Source of the DNA: Massilia sp. YIM B02769
GTDB lineage: Bacteria > Pseudomonadota > Gammaproteobacteria > Burkholderiales > Burkholderiaceae_D
Assembly: GCF_030411995.1 (NCBI RefSeq)
Contig: NZ_JASNRC010000010.1
Coordinates: forward strand, 124,001 to 188,000
Reading direction: 5' to 3'
Length of the DNA stretch: 64,000 bases
Shown: piece after piece, positions 55,989 to 63,760 of the stretch
Layout of the letters: every line of letters begins with the position of its first letter
How positions within the stretch are numbered: the stretch's first letter is position 1
Program-made: the position numbers and the translations under genes
Notes under the pieces: model-generated
What the model saw: the letters and a program-made list of their open reading frames with translations, nothing else
Told to the model about the DNA's origin: nothing
Databases searched by the model: none

Positions 55989-56141
55989 AGGGTTTATCAT
56001 TCGTGCCGCCGAAGCGCCGGATGCGCCCTGGCCTGGGGATGTTGCCGTTTTTGCTATCATAGCCCGAAGCGCCGAATCTCCGCGTTCGCCTGCGCGCAAG
56101 CGTGCAGGCCATACAGACACCACTAACAAGAAAGCCTATCC

Positions 56142-57020
56142 ATGTCGCCCATCTCGACCCTGAAATCCCTGCTGGCTGGCTCCGTCGCCGCCGCCCTGCT
56201 GTTCGCCGCTCCAGGCGCCTCGGCCCAGAACACGCCCGGCGTGCTGAAAGTATCGGCCATTCCCGACGAAGCGCCAACCGAACTGCAGCGCAAGTTCAAG
56301 CCGCTGGGCGACTACCTGGCCAAGGCCACCGGCCTGAAGGTCGAGTTCACCCCGGTGACCGACTACGCCGCCTCGGTCGAAGGCCTGGTCAACAAGAAGC
56401 TCGACATGGTCTGGTTCGGCGGCTTCACCTTCGTGCAGGCCAACGTGCGCAGCAAGGGCCAGATCACGCCGCTGGTGCAGCGCGCCGAGGACGAAAAATT
56501 CCGCTCGGTCTTCATCACCACCCAGCCCGGCATCAACAAGCTGGACGACCTGAAGGGCAAGACCCTGTCCTTCGGTTCGGAATCGTCCACCTCGGGCCAC
56601 CTGATGCCGCGTTCCTTCCTGCTGGGCGCCAAGATCAACCCGGACACCGACCTGAAGCGCATCTCGTTCTCGGGCGCGCACGACGCCACCGTGGCGGCCG
56701 TTGCCGGCGGCAAGGTCGATGCCGGCGCGCTGAACATCTCGGTCTGGGAAAAGCTGGTCGAAGCCAACAAGGTCGACCCGAAGACCGTGCGCGTGTTCTA
56801 CACCACCCCTGGCTACTTCGACTACAACTGGTCGGTGCGTTCGGACATGAGCCCGGCCCTGCAAAAGAAAATCCGCGACGCTTTCCTGGCGCTGAACGAT
56901 TCCACCCCGGAAGGCAAGGAAATCCTGGAACTGCAGCGCGCCAGCAAGTTCATCGCCACCAAGCCGGAGAACTACAAGGCGATCGAAGCGGCCGCGCGTA
57001 ACGCCGGCCTGCTGAAGTAA
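56142..57020 (+). CDS. Putative selenate-type ABC transporter substrate-binding protein
   Basis: 292 residues. A signal peptide ends GASAQ about residue 29. The mature protein is PhnD-like: VSAIPDEAPTELQRKFKPL, then DYAASVEGLVNKKLDMVWFG, FGSESSTSGHLMPRSFLLGA and GGKVDAGALNISVWEKL. This set matches the family commonly annotated as putative selenate ABC transporter binding protein, rather than phosphonate or phosphite binders; I know this from family naming, not from a binding assay. It opens a tight five-gene operon divergent from egtD and within 7 kb of senB-selD, consistent with selenium oxyanion uptake. Confidence 0.82.
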   Translation: MSPISTLKSLLAGSVAAALLFAAPGASAQNTPGVLKVSAIPDEAPTELQRKFKPLGDYLAKATGLKVEFTPVTDYAASVEGLVNKKLDMVWFGGFTFVQANVRSKGQITPLVQRAEDEKFRSVFITTQPGINKLDDLKGKTLSFGSESSTSGHLMPRSFLLGAKINPDTDLKRISFSGAHDATVAAVAGGKVDAGALNISVWEKLVEANKVDPKTVRVFYTTPGYFDYNWSVRSDMSPALQKKIRDAFLALNDSTPEGKEILELQRASKFIATKPENYKAIEAAARNAGLLK

Positions 57021-57041
57021 TCTGCCGGAGAGATCTTGCCG

Positions 57042-57854
57042 ATGAGTTTTACGCTCGACAAACTGACGGTGCGCCACCTGACGGGCAGCCGCGCGCCCGC
57101 CCTGCAGGCGCTCGACCTGGCCATCGCGCCCGGCGAGCAGCTGGCGCTGATCGGGCCGTCGGGCGCCGGCAAGACCACCCTGCTGTCGACCCTCGCGCTG
57201 GCCCACCAGCCGGCCGAGGGCGGTTTCACCGTATTCGGCCAGGACCCGTGGACGCTGTCGCAGGCCGCGCGCCATGCGTTGCGCGCGCGCCTGTTCCTGG
57301 CGCCGCAGACGCCGCCGCTGCCGCCGCGCCAGCGCGTGATCACCGCCGTGCTGGCGGCGCGCCTGCCGCAGTGGAGTCTGGGGAAGGCCCTCGCCTCTCT
57401 CTTCAAGCCGTCCGACCCGGATGCCGCCTTCGATGCCCTGAGCCGCTTCGGCCTCGGCGACAAGCTGTATGCGCGCGTCGACCGCCTGTCCGGCGGCGAA
57501 CGCCAGCGCTGCAGCCTGGCGCGCCTGCTGCTCTCCAACGCCGAGGTCTTCCTGGTCGACGAGCCGATTTCCGCACTCGACCCGGCCCTGGCCCAGCTCA
57601 CGCTGTCCACCCTGCAGGGCGAGGCGGCGGCGCGCAAGGCGACCCTGGTGTGCAGCCTGCACCAGGTCGAGATGGCGCGCGCCCACTTCGCCCGGATTGT
57701 CGGCCTGCGCGCGGGCCGCATCGTGTTCGATTTGCCGCGCGAAGCGGTGACCGACGAGATGATCGCCGCGCTCTACGCCAACGAAACGGTCCAGCCGCCG
57801 CAGGACCACCCCCACGAATCGCCCGAACGCATCGCCGTCGGCGCCTGTTTCTGA
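57042..57854 (+). CDS. ABC transporter ATP-binding protein, PhnC-like
   Basis: 270 residues from the ATG at 57042 with GGAGAG upstream. Walker A GPSGAGKTT, signature LSGGERQRCSLARL, Walker B VFLVDEPISALDP, and the switch His in CSLHQVEMA are intact. The Q-loop region (LAPQTPPLPPRQRV) is Pro-rich, as in PhnC-type ATPases. The C-terminal 25 residues are a Pro/His/Glu tail. It energises import together with the two permeases that follow by 3 bp and 4-bp overlap. Confidence 0.88.
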   Translation: MSFTLDKLTVRHLTGSRAPALQALDLAIAPGEQLALIGPSGAGKTTLLSTLALAHQPAEGGFTVFGQDPWTLSQAARHALRARLFLAPQTPPLPPRQRVITAVLAARLPQWSLGKALASLFKPSDPDAAFDALSRFGLGDKLYARVDRLSGGERQRCSLARLLLSNAEVFLVDEPISALDPALAQLTLSTLQGEAAARKATLVCSLHQVEMARAHFARIVGLRAGRIVFDLPREAVTDEMIAALYANETVQPPQDHPHESPERIAVGACF

Positions 57855-57857
57855 TTC

Positions 57858-58685
57858 ATGGCGACGGCTGTCCTGCACCCCGATCCGGCCTGGCGCGGCC
57901 GCCTGCTGGCCTGCGGCCTCGGCCTCGCCCTGCTGTGGCCGATGCTGGTCTACAGCGAATTCAAGCCCTGGATCCTGTTCGACCTGCAAAGCCTGGCCGC
58001 GGCCGGCAACTTCCTGTCCGATTTTTTGAAGCCCGCCCACTCCGCCGAATTCCTGGCGATGGTGCTGCGCGAAACCTGGATCACGGTGGCGATCGCCACC
58101 TGCGGCCTCTTTCTCGCCCTGCTGGGTGCGATTCCCGCCACCCTGCTGGTGACCGAGCGCCTGTCGATCTCGACCCTCGGCACCGGCCGCATGCGCCGTC
58201 CGGCCGCGCTCCTGCGCCAGGCCGTGCGCTGGGTGCTGGTGCTGCTGCGCAGCGTGCCGGAACTGGTGTGGGCGCTGCTGTTCGTGCGCGTGGTGGGCCT
58301 GGGGCCGACCGCCGGCGTGCTGGCGATCGCCCTCACCTATTGCGGCATGCTGGCCAAGGTGTATGCCGAAATCCTCGAGTCGAGCGACGCCCACGCCAGC
58401 GACAGTCTGCTGGCCAACGGCGCCGGGCGCTTGCCGGCCCTGCTGTACGGCGCCCTGCCGGAAGCGGCGGCCGAACTCGTGTCCTACACCGTCTACCGCT
58501 GGGAATGCGCGATCCGCGGCTCGGCCATCATGGGCTTCGTCGGCGCCGGCGGCCTTGGCCAGCGCATGGACGAATCGACCAAGATGATGGCCGGCGGCGA
58601 AGTCGCCACCATGCTGATCATGTTCGTATTATTGGTGGCGGCGGCCGACCTCGTCTCCACCCTGCTGCGCCGGAGGCTGGGATGA
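57858..58685 (+). CDS. ABC transporter permease, PhnE-like (first)
   Basis: 275 residues, about six TM segments, the first about residues 12-32. The coupling loop near residues 190-215 is AKVYAEILESSDAHASDSLL, and a GFVGAGGLGQRMDESTKM stretch near residue 230 is the typical end of PhnE-like permeases. RSVPELVWALLFVRVVGLGP is shared with the second permease, so the pair arose by duplication and probably works as a heterodimer. Stop overlaps the next start by four bases (ATGA). Confidence 0.87.
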   Translation: MATAVLHPDPAWRGRLLACGLGLALLWPMLVYSEFKPWILFDLQSLAAAGNFLSDFLKPAHSAEFLAMVLRETWITVAIATCGLFLALLGAIPATLLVTERLSISTLGTGRMRRPAALLRQAVRWVLVLLRSVPELVWALLFVRVVGLGPTAGVLAIALTYCGMLAKVYAEILESSDAHASDSLLANGAGRLPALLYGALPEAAAELVSYTVYRWECAIRGSAIMGFVGAGGLGQRMDESTKMMAGGEVATMLIMFVLLVAAADLVSTLLRRRLG

Positions 58686-59470
58686 GCCGGATGCCTGCGC
58701 CGCCACGCCGCGACTGGGGCACGCCGCTGCTGGTGCTGGCGCTCGTCGCCCTGGTGGTGGCCAGCTTCGCCACGCTGCGGCTCGACGTCGCCGCCTTCTT
58801 CACGCCCGAGGCAGTAGATACCACGCTCGAATTCCTGGCCGGCTTCGCGCCGCCGGAAATGGCCACGCCCTTCCTCCTGAAGACCCTGAATGCCGCCGTC
58901 GAGACGCTGTCGATGTCGGCCCTCGGCACCCTGCTGGCCGTGATCGCCGGCCTGGTGCTGGCGCTGCCGGCGGCCGGACGCTGGGGCGCGGCGCCGCGCG
59001 GCGCGGTGCGCCTGGTGCTGAACGTGCTGCGCTCGATCCCGGAACTGGTGTGGGCGGCGATCCTGCTGGTGGCCGCCGGCCTCGGTCCGTTTGCCGGCAC
59101 CCTAGCGCTGGCCGCGCACACGGCCGGCGTGCTCGGGCGCCTGTTCGCCGACGCCCTGGAAAACGCGGCGCCACTGCCGGAAGCGACCCTGCGCACGAAC
59201 GGCGCGGGCGCGCTGGCCGCCTTTTTCTACGCGACCCTGCCGCAGACCCTGCCGCAAATGCTGTCGTATACCCTGTACCGCTGGGAGAACAATATCCGCG
59301 CCGCCGCCGTGCTGGGCGTGGTCGGCGCCGGCGGCCTGGGGCAGATGCTGAAGTACCACCTGTCGCTGTTCCAGATGCCGAGCGCCGCCACCGTGGTGAT
59401 CGCGATGCTGCTGCTGGTGGCGCTGGTCGATGCGGTCAGTTTCGCGCTGCGGCGCGCCCTCACACGGTAA
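58682..59470 (+). CDS. ABC transporter permease, PhnE-like (second)
   Basis: 262 residues from the ATG at 58682, which overlaps the first permease stop; the much longer upstream frame is a shadow. Six TM segments, first about 15-35. RSIPELVWAAILLVAAGLGP and the VLGRLFADALENAAPLPEA coupling loop parallel those in the first permease, and VVGAGGLGQMLKYHLSLF closes the domain. Two different permeases per operon is the normal arrangement for the phosphonate/selenate-type importers of this class. Confidence 0.87.
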   Translation: MSRMPAPPRRDWGTPLLVLALVALVVASFATLRLDVAAFFTPEAVDTTLEFLAGFAPPEMATPFLLKTLNAAVETLSMSALGTLLAVIAGLVLALPAAGRWGAAPRGAVRLVLNVLRSIPELVWAAILLVAAGLGPFAGTLALAAHTAGVLGRLFADALENAAPLPEATLRTNGAGALAAFFYATLPQTLPQMLSYTLYRWENNIRAAAVLGVVGAGGLGQMLKYHLSLFQMPSAATVVIAMLLLVALVDAVSFALRRALTR

Positions 59471-59476
59471 ATACCC

Positions 59477-60133
59477 ATGCTCGAACTGCGCGACCTCACC
59501 AAGACCTACGGCGGACGCACCGTCCTCGGCCAGCTGTCGCACCGTTTCGAGCCGGGCCAGTTCATCGCCATCATGGGCGAATCGGGGGTCGGCAAGTCGA
59601 CGCTGCTGAACCTGATCGCGGGCCTGGACGCGCCCGACGGCGGCCAGGTGCTGGTCGACGGCACGGCCATGTCGGCGCTCGACGACGATGCCGCCACCCG
59701 CCTGCGCCGTACGCGCATGGGCTTCATCTTCCAGGCCTTCCACGTGCTGCCGCATCTGACGCTGCAGCAGAACGTGGCGCTGCCGCTCCTGCTGAATCGG
59801 CTGACTGAGCGCGACGCCGGCGCACGCGCCGTCGACATGCTGGCGGCGGTCGGCCTGGCCGGGCGCGGCGACGACTTCCCGCGCCAGCTCTCGGGCGGCG
59901 AATTGCAGCGGGTAGCGATCGCGCGCGCCCTGGTGCACAAGCCTGCCCTGCTGCTGGCCGACGAGCCGACCGGGAACCTCGATCCGGAAACGGCGGAAGG
60001 CATCCTGCGCCTGCTGCGCACGGAAATCAAGGCGAACGGGGCCGGCGCGATCATGGTCACGCACTCGCATGCGGCGGCGGAGATGGCGGACCAGGTCTGG
60101 CTCCTGACCCGTTCCGGTTTGAAATTGGCGTAA
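59477..60133 (+). CDS. ABC ATP-binding protein, LolD/MacB type
   Basis: 218 residues. Walker [10 protein letters not shown], signature [19 protein letters not shown], Walker [18 protein letters not shown] and the switch His in [11 protein letters not shown] are intact. The [21 protein letters not shown] stretch and DEPTGNLD are typical of type VII (LolD, MacB, FtsE) ATPases, not of PhnC importers. Such ATPases work with FtsX-like permeases, but none is encoded here. It follows the second permease by six bases, so it is part of the operon. Its role there is unclear. Confidence 0.85.
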   Translation: MLELRDLTKTYGGRTVLGQLSHRFEPGQFIAIMGESGVGKSTLLNLIAGLDAPDGGQVLVDGTAMSALDDDAATRLRRTRMGFIFQAFHVLPHLTLQQNVALPLLLNRLTERDAGARAVDMLAAVGLAGRGDDFPRQLSGGELQRVAIARALVHKPALLLADEPTGNLDPETAEGILRLLRTEIKANGAGAIMVTHSHAAAEMADQVWLLTRSGLKLA

Positions 60134-60159
60134 GTTCCCAGCGGAAAGAACGATGTTGC

Positions 60160-60192
60160 CCGCACGTTACGCATGATTGGTGCAACGTGCGG
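60160..60192. promoter_or_regulatory. Inverted repeat after the ABC operon
   Basis: CCGCACGTT (60160-60168) and AACGTGCGG (60184-60192), perfect 9-bp arms around 15 bases. It may end the ABC operon message or be an operator of the HTH gene 110 bp downstream. Confidence 0.45.
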
Positions 60193-60302
60193 CGCAAAGC
60201 CGTAGTAATATCACAACGACCCGCACGCATAAGCTAACACAACATCGGGCGCATCCAAGACGGTCCTGTCCCCTCAACCAGATTCAGTATTTGGAGGAGT
60301 AC

Positions 60303-60590
60303 ATGAACGTACGCCAAAAAAAACAGGAAATGCTCGCCGCGATGCACCGCGCGCGCGCCCTCGAGCCGTCGAGCTTCGTCCCCAACAAGCTGCTCGACAC
60401 CCTCATCGAAAAGCTGCACCTGAAGAATGACGCGGAATTGTGCCGGGTGCTGGAAGTCCAGCCCCCGATCATCAGCAAGATCCGGCACCGCAAGCTGAAT
60501 GTCGGCGCCACGATCCTGCTGCGCATGCACGAGAAGTCGAACATTCCGATTCGCGAGCTGAAGGAGCTGACCAGCGCGTCGATCCACTGA
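60303..60590 (+). CDS. Small HTH protein (Cro/C1-like)
   Basis: 95 residues from the ATG at 60303 with GGAGGAG upstream. A lambda-repressor-like helix-turn-helix is seen at about residues 28-80: LLDTLIEKLHLKNDAELCRV then VQPPIISKIRHRKLNVGATILLRMHE, where PPIISKIRHRK would be the recognition helix. No second domain for ligand binding or oligomerisation is present. Similar short proteins occur in related beta-proteobacteria without assigned function. It is separate from the ABC operon by 169 bp and convergent with the next gene. Confidence 0.65.
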   Translation: MNVRQKKQEMLAAMHRARALEPSSFVPNKLLDTLIEKLHLKNDAELCRVLEVQPPIISKIRHRKLNVGATILLRMHEKSNIPIRELKELTSASIH

Positions 60591-60664
60591 CATACCCGTT
60601 GGCGGCGCCGGGCCATCACGGCCGGTGCGTTCTTACCGGGGCGTCGGCCTGGCGGTGATGGACC

Positions 60665-61354
60665 TCACTGGCTGGGCGGACGCCCAGTTTTCAGCTGGGG
60701 CAAGCCGTCGAGCACCTGGCGCAGGGTCGCCATGTCGAGACGGCCCACCAGCGCCACGCCGATGCGCAGCAACTCGCTCTTCTTGACCTCGAAGCCGGCC
60801 TTCAGGCAGGCCTGCTTCACGTCGGCCAGCACCACGTATTCCTGTTCGGGCATGGTGAAGCTGTCGCGCACCAGCGCCGGGCGCGCCGATTCGCTGGCGG
60901 CCGGCGCCGGCACGGCACTGCGGCCACGCGCGCCGCCGGCAGCCGGTTTGCCGGATGCCTTGACCAGCGCCTTCGCCGCGGTCTTGGCCGCCAGCGCGGG
61001 GCCTTTCGGCGCTGCGCTGCGCGCGGCCGGTTTGACGCCCGCTTTGGCTTCGGATTTCGCCGGCTTGGCGGGCTTCACGGCGGCGCGCGCGGCAGGCTTG
61101 GCGGCTTTCGGCTGCGCCTTGTCAGCAGCCTTCGGCGCAGCCTTGACACTGCGCTTCGCCGGTTCGGCCTTGGCCGTGCCCCTGGTTTTCTTCGTATTCG
61201 CCTTGGCCACGGCGACGTCGGCCGCGGTGGCCTTCAGGGCCCTGGTGGTCTTTGGCGCCGGCTTGCTGGCCGCGCCGGCGGACGCGCGTGCGCCCGATGT
61301 CGCCCGTGCCGACGGCTTGCTTGCCGCCGCGTCGGGAACCGATTTTCTGGTCAT
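60665..61354 (-). CDS. Histone H1-like Lys/Ala/Pro-rich protein
   Basis: 229 residues from the ATG at 61354 (an in-frame GTG lies four codons earlier). The first 160 residues are low complexity, rich in Ala, Lys, Pro and Thr with repeated AAKPA/KPAKPAK-like units, as in bacterial histone H1-like DNA-binding tails. The last 65 form a separate domain, FTMPEQEYVVLADVKQACLKAGF through LLRIGVALVGRLDMATLRQVL, which I recognise only as recurring in Burkholderiales proteins. It probably binds DNA or polyphosphate through its basic arm; this is inference. The exopolyphosphatase gene lies 40 bp upstream on the same strand. Confidence 0.65.
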   Translation of the reverse strand: MTRKSVPDAAASKPSARATSGARASAGAASKPAPKTTRALKATAADVAVAKANTKKTRGTAKAEPAKRSVKAAPKAADKAQPKAAKPAARAAVKPAKPAKSEAKAGVKPAARSAAPKGPALAAKTAAKALVKASGKPAAGGARGRSAVPAPAASESARPALVRDSFTMPEQEYVVLADVKQACLKAGFEVKKSELLRIGVALVGRLDMATLRQVLDGLPQLKTGRPPSQ

Positions 61355-61394
61355 GGGGTATTCCACTGCTTAACAAGGTAAACAATATAGTCGA

Positions 61395-62372
61395 TCACAC
61401 GCATTCCCGGTAGGGCGTCCCGCAGGATGCCTTGTCCTGGAAGCGCCCGTGCAGCTCGCGGATCACGCCGGCGCGCAGGCCGGCTTGCACCGGCACCAGC
61501 TCGTCGATGCCGAGATCCTCGACCAGCGCCAGCAGCATCGCCAGGCCGCCGGCGATCTGCGCCGCCCTTCCCGGCTGCGGCCATTGCGCGGCCACGCGCG
61601 CCAGGCCGCCTTCCTCGATCGCCGCGCGGCGCAAGGCAAGCAGGCGTCCGACGGGGAGACTCGGCGCCGGCGCCAGCAATGCGTTCGCCAGTTCGGCCAG
61701 GGCACGCACGCTTCCCGAAGCGCCATAGGCGCGCGGCCAGCCGCGCATGCCGGGCAGCGCGCCGGCATCGGCAAAGCGGCTGCGCGAGGATGCCAGCGCG
61801 GCGTCGAAGGCGCTCGGGTCGATGCCCTCGCCAAAGAAGGCCAGGCCCTGGCGCAGCGCACCCACGCCGAACGACTGCACGCGTTCGAGCTCGGCGCCGC
61901 GGCCGACGGCGAGCTCGGTCGAACCGCTGCCGATGTCGAGGACCAGGCGCCGCTCCGGCGCGCCGCCTGGCGTGTGGTCCAGCGCGGCGGCAACGCCGAA
62001 GTAAACCAGGCGCCCCTCTTCCTCGCCGCCGATGACGTCGACCGGGTAGCCGATTGCATTCTCCGCTGCCGGCACGAAGGCCGGGGCGTTGCGGGCGATG
62101 CGCAGTGCGGCGGTGGCCACCACGCGCACCGCACGCGGCTGCCAGAGTGCGAGCGCGGTGCGGAACTGGCGCAGGCAGGCCAATGCCCGCGCCATGGCGG
62201 CGGTGCCGATGCCGCCGCCGGCATCGAGTTCGGCGCCCAGGCGGATCGGTTCGCTCAGGGTGGCGACCACGCGCACGCTGCCCCCTTCGCAGCTGGCCAC
62301 ATGCAGGCGGAAGCTGTCCGAGCCGAGTTCCACGGCGGCGTACAGGGGCACTGCGTTGGGCTGGTTGGTCAT
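61395..62372 (-). CDS. ppx: Exopolyphosphatase (Ppx/GppA family)
   Basis: 325 residues from the ATG at 62372 (MTNQPNAVPLYAAVELGSDSFRLH). The ASKHA phosphate loops are visible as ELGSDSFRL and LDIGSGSTELAVGRG, with the catalytic Glu expected near residue 120 (GGEEEGRLVY). It lacks the C-terminal HD-like domain of long E. coli Ppx and so is the short form of about 300-330 residues. Expected to hydrolyse terminal phosphate from polyphosphate or pppGpp. It is 37 kb from the pst-pho block, so not in the same operon. Confidence 0.88.
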   Translation of the reverse strand: MTNQPNAVPLYAAVELGSDSFRLHVASCEGGSVRVVATLSEPIRLGAELDAGGGIGTAAMARALACLRQFRTALALWQPRAVRVVATAALRIARNAPAFVPAAENAIGYPVDVIGGEEEGRLVYFGVAAALDHTPGGAPERRLVLDIGSGSTELAVGRGAELERVQSFGVGALRQGLAFFGEGIDPSAFDAALASSRSRFADAGALPGMRGWPRAYGASGSVRALAELANALLAPAPSLPVGRLLALRRAAIEEGGLARVAAQWPQPGRAAQIAGGLAMLLALVEDLGIDELVPVQAGLRAGVIRELHGRFQDKASCGTPYRECV

Positions 62373-62594
62373 CAGTGGGCGTGTTGGCGCGCGTTGGCGA
62401 ATAGACACGCAGTATGCAAGCGGTTTGTGACCGGGCGATGACGAAGAATGCAGGGTTTGTGACGACCTTGAACGCCTGGGCCGGGACGCCGGTCCAGCAG
62501 GCGCCAGGACCGCAGGCGCCGGCAAACAAAGCCGGCTTTACCGGCGTCTCCACGCGATGAGGTGTTGTTCCGGTGGCCGGCGTCGGCCTAACCC

Positions 62595-63755
62595 TCAAGC
62601 CGCCTGGCGTACCTGGTTGCGCCCTGCTGCCTTTGCTCCGCGCATCGCCTCGTCCGCGCGCTGCAGCAGGATCACGTTGCTGTCGTCGGCGCGAATGGTG
62701 GTGATGCCGAAGCTGGCCGTCATCGAGATCATCGCACGATCAAGTTTGACCGGCGTCGCCTCGATCGCGGCTCGCATGCGTTCGGCCACCAGCGCCGCTT
62801 CCTCGATGCCGGTGCGCGGCAGCAGGATGGCGAATTCGCCGCCGACCAGGCGCGCCAGTTGGTCGCTGTCGCGCAGCTGGCGCTTGCACAAGCCGGCCAC
62901 GTGGCGCAGCACGACGTCGCCGGCCGGGTGTCCATAGCCGTCGTTCACGCGCTTGAAGGCGTCGAGGTCGAGCACCACCAGCGCGGTCGGCTGGCCGGGG
63001 CGGCGCGCCAGCGCCATCCACGGCGCCAGCGCCGCGAAGAAGCCGCGCCGGTTCGGCACGTCGGTCACGGTGTCGACGGTTTCCAGGCGCGCCAGTTCGG
63101 CCTGCAGGCGTTCGCGCGCCAGCAGCAGCCAGCCGAAGCCGCCCACCAGCATCAGCAGGTAGAGCGCCGCGCTGGACAGCTGGCGCAGCAGCTCGTTCGA
63201 CAGCCAGCGCCAGCCGTCGGGCATGACCAGCACCAGCAGGCCGCGCGCGGCGACCACCAGCGCCAGCAGCGCGATGACGACGGCCAGCACGCGCTGCAGC
63301 ATGGTGATGCCGCGCCAGCCCTGGGCCAGCGCGGCGGCGGCCAGCAGGTAGAAACCGCCGAGCAGCAGCAAGGCGGCCAGGTTGCGCAGGCCGCTGTCGT
63401 CGATCAGGTAGCAGACCAGGAACACCACGATGGCCACGATCGCCAGCGGCACCATCGCGCGGCGCCAGCGCGGCTGCCTGGCCGCTTCCCACAGCGCACC
63501 CGTTTCCAGGGCCACGCCGCCGATCAGCAGCGCCCAGCCGGCCGGCAGCGCCAGCGGCTCCGGCACGACGCGCGCGCCGCCCAGCGCCAGCAGCACCCAG
63601 GCCGCGGCCTGCACCTGCTTCGACAGGCCCCAGCTGCCGGCGGCCGGCGCGGGCGCACGGGCGGCGCCATAGTCGAAGAAGAACAGCAGGCTGCACAGGA
63701 CCAGGTTGCCGAGTGCCAGGACCAGCACCATGGTGGTCGAATCGAGGGTCATCAT
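62595..63755 (-). CDS. Membrane GGDEF protein with degenerate active site
   Basis: 386 residues. Six to seven TM segments fill about residues 8-215, the rest is a GGDEF domain with VTDVPNRRGFFAALAPW and LDLDAFKRVNDGYGHPAGD. The signature loop is RLVGGEFAILLPR where RLGGDEF is expected: the first Gly is Val and the metal- and base-catalysing Asp/Glu position is Gly. Synthesis of c-di-GMP is therefore doubtful; the protein may act as a GTP- or nucleotide-sensing receptor or be inactive. It starts six bases after the next gene ends and is probably co-transcribed with it. Confidence 0.82.
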   Translation of the reverse strand: MMTLDSTTMVLVLALGNLVLCSLLFFFDYGAARAPAPAAGSWGLSKQVQAAAWVLLALGGARVVPEPLALPAGWALLIGGVALETGALWEAARQPRWRRAMVPLAIVAIVVFLVCYLIDDSGLRNLAALLLLGGFYLLAAAALAQGWRGITMLQRVLAVVIALLALVVAARGLLVLVMPDGWRWLSNELLRQLSSAALYLLMLVGGFGWLLLARERLQAELARLETVDTVTDVPNRRGFFAALAPWMALARRPGQPTALVVLDLDAFKRVNDGYGHPAGDVVLRHVAGLCKRQLRDSDQLARLVGGEFAILLPRTGIEEAALVAERMRAAIEATPVKLDRAMISMTASFGITTIRADDSNVILLQRADEAMRGAKAAGRNQVRQAA

Positions 63756-63760
63756 GGTGT

